Source of the DNA: Oryzias latipes
Lineage: Eukaryota; Chordata; Actinopteri; Beloniformes; Adrianichthyidae
Assembly: GCF_002234675.1 (NCBI RefSeq)
Contig: NC_019868.2
Coordinates: forward strand, 22,600,743 to 22,664,742
DNA: 64,000 nt
Direction of reading: 5' to 3'
Below, in pieces: positions 57,725 to 64,000 of the stretch (position 1 is its first letter; every line of letters starts with the position of its first letter). Below the pieces are notes generated by a model that did no database searches, was not told where the DNA came from, and saw nothing but the letters and a program-made list of their open reading frames with translations. Both the position numbers and the translations under genes were made by a program.

Positions 57725-58030
57725 AAAACTCCCTCCAGTCATCTTTTGATCTATTTTATTAGCGTTCCAAGTGGACTTTAAATTAGGATTATGCAGTTGT
57801 TCATTAGATAGTTACCTGAGTTATGGGCGGGATCGTTGGCGCTGAGCAACCCTGCCCCCTTTTTTCCCGCCCTGTTGCTGAGACACAGCATTTTTTCATC
57901 TGCTCCTGATTCACAACGATTTGAATAAATAAATCCCAAGAAATGCATTTTTAAGCTTAATTTATATGTACTCTGTCTTCGGAAAAATGCCACAAGAACA
58001 TGTTAAAAACATGCCAACTACTACTTACTC
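57725..58030. mobile_element. MITE family B, copy 3
   Basis: Begins TTAAAAACTCCCTCCAGTC and holds CTTTTGATCTATTTT, AGCGTTCCAAGTGG, CTGTTGCTGAG and TCTGCTCCTGATTCACAAC. It is 3'-incomplete compared with copies 1 and 2. Confidence 0.55.
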
Positions 58031-60299
58031 ATTCTGTCATGGTGGCCTGATGTTGGTGCTTTTTTTGTAGTGTCATGTTTGTAACACTGTTGAGGATATA
58101 ATGTGGACCAATTTGTGCTGTTTCTCCTATAAATATGCAGTTGTCCATGTAAGCTGGCCAAGTGATAGACTGATACATAATACCCACAATCAATGGCCTC
58201 CTTCCCAACAGCTCCGTTGGACAATTGGAGTATAGATTCTGAAATTGTGGCGTCGATGGACATTCAGTGCTCAGCTTCGCTTTATTCGATAACATTTTAC
58301 AAACACAGATTAAGAAGATTGTGTGATCAGTGACTGGGATAACTTAAAAAAATAAAAAAACGACCCCCATAAGTAACAGAAAGCACATATTAACGAAGCA
58401 TAAATCATAGTGCAGAGGATTCCGTTTATTGAAGTCAATTTTTAACAACTTAGGTTTACAATCTGTGTTTTTTTTTCGTAATATATATTCATATATATGA
58501 AACCATAAAAGGCTACTTTAGGAAGAATAAATGTCATTTTCTTTTTATTTTTCTTTAATTTCATTTTAAGTCAATTTAATTTACAGAATAACAGTAAGCT
58601 AATATAATCATTAAAAAAGAGCAATATGTTCCTTTTTTTTAATGTCGCAGTGCAACTTACATCTTACACACCTGTGCAATGTACCATGAGGTGTACACCC
58701 CTGAAAGAACACACAGTGGGATCTCCCTTTTCGGCCTGTTTCTGCAGGTCTATATGCACGCAAAGATCTGGGAGGGATTAACACAGCCGGTGTCTGGAAA
58801 TGAAAACTCTCCAAAGTCTTTAGTCTACAGTATGTGGCTTTCTCAGCAGAGCAGCTGCTGGAGAGTAGAAGACCAACACTACAGATGAAAAACTGCAGAC
58901 TGGAACTCGTTGAGTGTTGGTTGTTGGAAAGCCAGAAAAGAGAGGGTTGGGAGGCACAGGGAAGGTGCTTGCATCGTTTAGTTTCTTTGTGGTACTTTCA
59001 AGCAAACAAACAAACCATTCACAACACATGATCTCTGTGGTTTTTTTGAAAGTTTTAGTTTGACAATGAAGAAAAAAAAAGTCTGCACAAAACTACAGTA
59101 AAATATGAAGAAACCAGTACAATGTGGTGCAGCAGGTAATACATGTCTCTCAGTCTTAGACACTAGGTGGCACCGTTGAGTCCTTGGCCTTATATTGCAG
59201 ATGAAATGATTCATCTGGCTTTCCCAGACACCATAGACCCTTTAGCAGGTCTTCAGCCACCCAGCAGTAACTGCATGCTGGGAGGAAATGTCACGATAGC
59301 TTTCGCTTCAGAGCGAACTGCCTTCACGTGTCTGCAATGTTGAAGCCTATTTTCCTCACAAACAGAAACGGTCCCATGCGGATGCTAACGAAGGATCTGG
59401 ATCAGTTCAAGAAGCTGAGGGACAAACCTCAGCTGTTGTACAGTGTGTGTCGTTGAACACTTCTGGAAAAGAAAAAAACCTGTGAGCACAAAAAACAAAA
59501 ACAAAAAAAGAAAGAAAAAAAAATCTTCAACAGTACTTTTGCATGAATGCTGCGCTACAAGTCTGATTATCTTGCACACGTTTATGATTTAAAAAAAAAA
59601 AAAAAACATCCACAGTATTTCACCCATTTAGAAAAACCACTTCGGGGTCTTTCTTCATGCAAACCAGGAGAAGCATCAGCCGTGGCACAAACCATTTAAA
59701 AACCGTCAATCAGCTGTCAGTGGTGGTTGTCGTTCGCCTCCTAGTTGCTCAACTGCTGAGCATCCTGCATCTACAGAGTGAAGAGGGGGGACACTGCAAA
59801 ACCTTGGCATAGAATACATCATACTTTACATTATATCTATGACACAAAAACGTAAATAGATTTAATATATTCTCCTATGTTTAAATATATTTGTAGGCTG
59901 TACACAAATCTTTAGAAAATGAGACGGCAAATGCATTTACCTGATATTTAACAGCAATGGTATCGAGGCTGATGAGACATAGACCCTGTGATGCAGCCAA
60001 TGAGATATATAGAAAGTGCATTCTTTGTAGTGAGTGACTCCTTTGCATTCGCTGTTTTAAGGAACAGAAGCAAAAACGAAAGAAGGAATCGTCTTGCAAA
60101 CTCTCCATTTTTTCCCTCCGCTACCTCTACAAGCATATCACAGTGGTAGTGGAACGCAAACATTTACATCGTATACACAGCGGTATGCACATATGAACAA
60201 GTCCGTGAAGACTAGAAGGGCTAAGGGAATAAAAAGGGAAAGGATGCAAAGAAGATAGGGATGGAAAACAACCAACAAATGCAGAAGTGCACTGTAAAG
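58031..60299. other. Stretch with possible cnksr2 3' sequence
   Basis: No exon. Candidate AATAAA words on the minus strand (for example near 58424-58429) would imply a 3' UTR of over 3 kb; this is not established. A CTCF-like word CACTAGGTGGCACC lies near 59161. Confidence 0.35.
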
Positions 60300-61391
60300 T
60301 TATGCACACACCGGCCACAAGAACCGGTGTTCGAATGACCGCTTTTAATGAAAAGTCTACGGAAATGTCTGTAAACCTGCCTTTAGGGCTTCCGTGTTCA
60401 AAACTCGTGTGTCCATGTGTCGCTACAGTGTTTTAAGTCTGTATTCAGGCTTTACGTTCATTCATCGCGTGGTTAAATGCGAAGAATCTTAAATTCGACC
60501 AATCAGGGAGTCGGATTTGGTAGTAACGTATAAGTAGTGTGCTTTTCAAAACACAAAAGTACCAACCATTTAGGAAAATGATCATGATAATAATTGCAGT
60601 TTCTGCCCGGCTAGTATTATTTGACACTAAGTGTTTCATATAGTGAGCTATGAAAGAAAAAGCCTGAAGCAAGATTTGACCCGCTTCGCAATTTTGCACC
60701 AAGCCTCTTCCAACTGTAGGCGGTGGACAAGCACTAGTAAACGGTAAAAAACAGAAGAAGAAGAAGCCCCTCCCTGCTGCTCCTTTCTAATCTGGTTCAA
60801 ATACCGTATCCTACAAGCGTGTTGATGAAACTTTTCGTTCTTGAACTCGCAACACGAGCTAAATGGGCATTCATAAGCGCGTTAATAGCATACGGTATTC
60901 ACACTTGACTGTCACTACCCGATACCAGCGCATGTACACACAGTTGGAAGAGGCTTGGTGTGAAATCTCAAAGCAGTGCTTTTTATTTCACAGCTCTAAT
61001 CCATTATATGAAAGACTTGGTGACATATAACTCTGACCGGGCACAAAGCGCAATTATTAATTTATCCTTCATGATCAATTTTTAAAGAGTTGGGACTTCC
61101 ATGAACAAAAAAGGACACTGTTCTTACGTCACTACCAAATCCGGCTTCCTGATTGGTTAAGTTGTAGCTGTTTGGCATTGAATCAGTCAATAATTCAACT
61201 TGAACCTTCAGCTCGTGTTCAATGAATGTGGCTTTTACACAGAACCAGAAACCGGACTTTAAGACTTGTGCAGCGAAGCGTGAATGCAATAATTTTGGAC
61301 GCAGAGGCCCAAAACGCGTATTTACATACACTTCTCATTGGAAGTGGCAGCTTGAACACATGTTGGTGAGGTCGGTGTGAGTGTAGCATAA
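60300..61391. mobile_element. 1.09-kb foldback element with ~0.5-kb inverted arms
   Basis: Left end TTATGCACACACCGGCC, right end inverted (GGTGTGAGTGTAGCATAA). Matching arm landmarks in inverted order: GACCAATCAG / CTGATTGGTTA, GGATTTGGTAGT / CACTACCAAATCC, TGATCATGA / TCATGATCA, CAAGCCTCTTCCAACTG / CAGTTGGAAGAGGCTTG, and ATACCGTAT / ATACGGTAT near the loop (about 60830-60870). It is nearly all palindrome. No ORF or clear target duplication is visible. Confidence 0.8.
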
Positions 61392-62050
61392 GAGAGGAGC
61401 CCCGCACCTGCACGCAAAACATGGGAATATGGGCACTTCACAGTTTAAAACAGTAGTTGTTTTTTTTTTTTCTTCAATGATTCCTGAAGCACTGATTGCT
61501 ACCTGTCACAGTCTTTCACTGCCCATCACAGATCGGCCTGGATTAACAGTAAGGTCCTTGGAAATCAACGAGATATGCAATGACAGAAAAACAGAAAAAG
61601 ACTGGAAGAGAGGGGGAGAACTGGTGGCTCTGGGTGCAAAGTTCATTGGTACAAAAGTACAGTGTTATGGTGAAAAGGATTCTTCTCTGTATTGCTGCTA
61701 CATAGCTCCCCCTGCCCCCCTAAAAGAAAAATAGCCAAACTAGGAAAGTTAAACCAAAAACAAGATCTTTATAAAGTCTCCTTTTTTTTCTTGTTTTGCT
61801 AAACAAGCAGGTGAACTTCATGTTTCATAGACAAAGGAAGATTAATGCTTTCTGTTCAGGCATGCAACCAACACCCTCCGGGGTCCTCGGGATTATCAAA
61901 AGTTCATACACGCAGGTGTTAGACTGTTCCCTCTATGATATTTACACATCTTACACGTGTTTTTGTGTGTGTTTGTGTGTTGGGGCTATCATAAAGCTCT
62001 GGAGTGTGTGGTGTTTCAGTGTGTCTTTGCTCCCCATCCTTTCCTTTTTT

Positions 62051-62260
62051 TCACACATGTGTTTCAATGAAGGAGTGGGTGTGGGTCATGAGCGGCGCCG
62101 CCAGCGGGGAGAGCTCGTCCTGGCCGTTGGTGCCAGGGCTAAGCTGGCAGATGTCTGAGTACAGCTCGGTGTGCCACTGCTTCCACTCTCTGAAGGTCTG
62201 CGAACACAAGCCGGGGTCCTCCAGGAGGGCACAGATCACAGCCAGCTCAGACTCTTTGGC
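62051..62260 (-). CDS. cnksr2: cnksr2 terminal coding exon
   Basis: Acceptor TTGCTCTCAG. It encodes AKESELAVICALLEDPGLC ... REWKQWHTELYSDICQLSP and the ETHV PDZ ligand, stop at 62051-62053. Confidence 0.82.
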   Translation of the reverse strand, partial: AKESELAVICALLEDPGLCSQTFREWKQWHTELYSDICQLSPGTNGQDELSPLAAPLMTHTHSFIETHV

Positions 62261-62604
62261 CTGAGAGCAAAGAGTTGAAGATAAAGCATTAAGTCCTTTT
62301 ATATCAACCCTTTAGTGAAAACCGCCTGCGACTGAAGCTACCTTCAAGGTGCTGCGGAGGGCTCGGATCCGGTGGAGCCGGTCATTGAGCAGAGGGTCTC
62401 TGGCTCTGTGGGTAAAACAGCGTCGAAACTCCTGTCTGCTGCAGGGTTTGGGGTCACCCAGGGCCGTCACATTGGCTTGCTCTAGGGCTCGATAAAGCTG
62501 TTCTAGTCCGTCCAACCCTTCGGGATCTCTGCCCTCTGAAACTCGCCGTTCCCTTCCTTCTGACACCCTCCTCTCTCTGCTCTCTACTCTCAACTCCTGC
62601 AGGT
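62051..62604 (-). CDS. cnksr2: Connector enhancer of KSR 2 (MAGUIN), last two coding exons; 5' part outside or unseen
   Basis: CNK2/MAGUIN is a postsynaptic scaffold with SAM, CRIC, PDZ and PH domains that links Ras-Raf signalling to MAGUK proteins such as PSD-95. Only the C-terminal end is visible: exons 62604-62342 and 62260-62051 (minus), separated by an 81-bp intron, phase 0. The family's C-terminal block is clear: GLEQLYRALEQANVTALGD, RDPLLNDRLHRIRALRSTLK then AKESELAVICALLEDPGL and FREWKQWHTELYSDICQ, parallel to the CNK/IPCEF1 end (LHKIRTLNSTLK). The last residues, SFIETHV, form a class I PDZ ligand, as in MAGUIN; CNK3/IPCEF1 lacks this ending. An oddity is a repeated RRVSEGRE motif. 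The gene should continue toward and past 64000. Confidence 0.8.
62342..62604 (-). CDS. cnksr2: cnksr2 penultimate coding exon
   Basis: Acceptor TGGTTCAG, donor GTAGCT. 263 bp starting in phase 1; it encodes LQELRVESRERRVSEGRE (repeat), the LEQLYRALEQANV block and CFTHRARDPLLNDRLHRIRA to RSTLK. Confidence 0.8.
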
Positions 62605-62724
62605 CTGAACCAGTCAAAAGTCAAACAATGAGACTGAGAGAAGCCAAAACATGCTTTAAAAGAAAGTACCGGTAAATGGAGGCAGAAATCTAGACTACAG
62701 AAAAGTTACATTTTTTTTTTAATC

Positions 62725-62809
<85 letters not shown>

Positions 62810-62831
62810 CATATATATATATATATATAGC

Positions 62832-62864
<33 letters not shown>

Positions 62865-64000
62865 GCATATATATATATATTGATTTTCAATTAGCAAGGC
62901 TCCAGTCAACCTCCTATTATTCAAAAGTAGGAACTTAAGTTTTTCCCTGCCTAGAAATGCTAAACTTTCGTGTAAACAAAATAAGTCAGAGTGGCAGCTG
63001 TTACTCAAGTTATTTGAGTTTGTTGATTCACCCAGATTCCTTGATAATGAGCATACATATTTTTCAGTCCTGACTGGCTGAACAACATTAGTTACAACGC
63101 AGTACTGAAGAAAATTTGGGTTTGTAATGATTTTGCTGCTAAAGGTTTTGACTCCAGTCATCTGTGGGAGTTGTGTTCTAAAATAACCAGCGGTAGACAA
63201 AATCCTCAACGTATAATCTGTACTTTTGCAGTAATTCCACTTTTGAGTCCTTCACTATATATTTTGTACACTTTTTTTCAGACATAAACATTTTCACACT
63301 TTTTTCTCATGTTTAAACTCACTAGTCTGATTGACGGTGCTCTACAGCCAATCAGGATGCAGAACACATTGTGCTCCAAAAAAAAACATTAAAATGACCC
63401 TTTAACAATTTTGCGACAAAGCGAAAGATGAACCATTTTATAGCAAGGCACCTCTGTATTTCCATTCAGCAGTGCAAACAAAAACTTTTTTAGAGCCAAA
63501 AAACAGTTTTTGAGCATCCTGACAAATCACGTGGTGCTACTCTGTCCAAGCAGTACAGCAGCAACTTTCAAGGAAATTTAGTCTGTGTTTTTGTACTTAG
63601 ATAACATTATGGCAAGACATGCAGTATGTCTTGCAAGCACAACAATAGTCAGAAGTCTCATTTGAAGTTAAGCCCTTGTGATTTCCTACATATTGTTGGT
63701 GTTTGAAAGATGTAAAAATAAAAGCTATCAGGTGTGTCTTGACAACACTTTCCCCCTAAATGTATTAGCTAAACACAAATTAAGTGTCGAGTAAATCATT
63801 CATCGAGAAACAAGAGTTGAGCTTAAAGAAATGATGTTATATAAACAGAATCTCATTTTGAGAGCAGCATCGTTTGAGTGGTGATAAAACACATTAGGCT
63901 TCCTCTGATCTGCATGGATGCTGGTCTTTCTGGCGTCCTCTCATTAGGCTTTCATATTTTCTTCTAAAGGTTCCTTCTGCTTGAATAATTGGAAAGTAAA
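62605..64000 (-). other. cnksr2 intron (partial)
   Basis: No further exon recognised up to the window end. It carries a (TA)n tract at 62727-62880. The long minus frame from 63209 has no recognisable domain or splice support. Confidence 0.5.
62727..62880. repeat. (TA)n microsatellite with TAGCATA interruptions
   Basis: About 150 bp of TA repeats broken three times by TATAGCATATA. It lies ~125 bp upstream of the penultimate cnksr2 exon's acceptor. Confidence 0.95.

Noticed and set aside
62730-63209. 159-codon minus-strand frame upstream of the cnksr2 exons
   Set aside because: The end is (TA)n, there is no recognisable domain and no acceptor/donor framing; treated as intron.

Overview
This window looks like nuclear DNA from a teleost fish. 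The genes are vertebrate and split by GT-AG introns. Between them lie fish-type transposons: L2-like, L1, Rex6/R4-like and RTE-like LINEs, hAT and Tc1 elements, TTAA-flanked MITEs, and very long (TA)n tracts. I cannot name the species; a percomorph such as a medaka relative is only a guess.

Layout. (1) 1-14546, plus strand: the last nine coding exons of teneurin-1 (tenm1), covering the YD-repeat barrel, the Rhs-like core, the toxin-like C-terminal domain and the TCAP peptide. (2) 16627-18864, minus: all three coding exons of sh2d1a (SAP), tail to tail with tenm1 as in mammals. (3) 24183-25439, minus: an angiotensin-receptor-like GPCR, best read as agtr2, with a non-coding 5' exon and a TATA-like box upstream. 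(4) 28.4-46 kb: transposon-rich. Its core (32062-41786) is a nested block: a (TA)n locus containing an L2-like LINE, itself split by an L1 with a very long G-rich 3' region, followed by a nearly full-length Rex6/R4-like LINE with (TA)n on both sides. hAT and TTAA elements follow at 42-45 kb. (5) 46268-56396, minus: the complete apool (MIC27) gene in 11 coding exons, with an unusual acidic extension. (6) 62051-62604, minus: the last two coding exons of cnksr2 (MAGUIN/CNK2), ending in a PDZ ligand. A 1.1-kb near-perfect foldback lies about 0.7 kb past its stop codon.

The genes belong to separate pathways: synaptic adhesion (tenm1), lymphocyte signalling (sh2d1a), hormone sensing (agtr2), mitochondrial cristae (apool) and synaptic scaffolding (cnksr2). 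Human counterparts of all five are X-linked by general knowledge, so this is probably an ancient X-orthologous linkage group rather than a functional cluster. I found no rRNA, tRNA, CRISPR array or retroviral gene. The most unusual content is the transposon architecture and a few lineage-specific protein changes.
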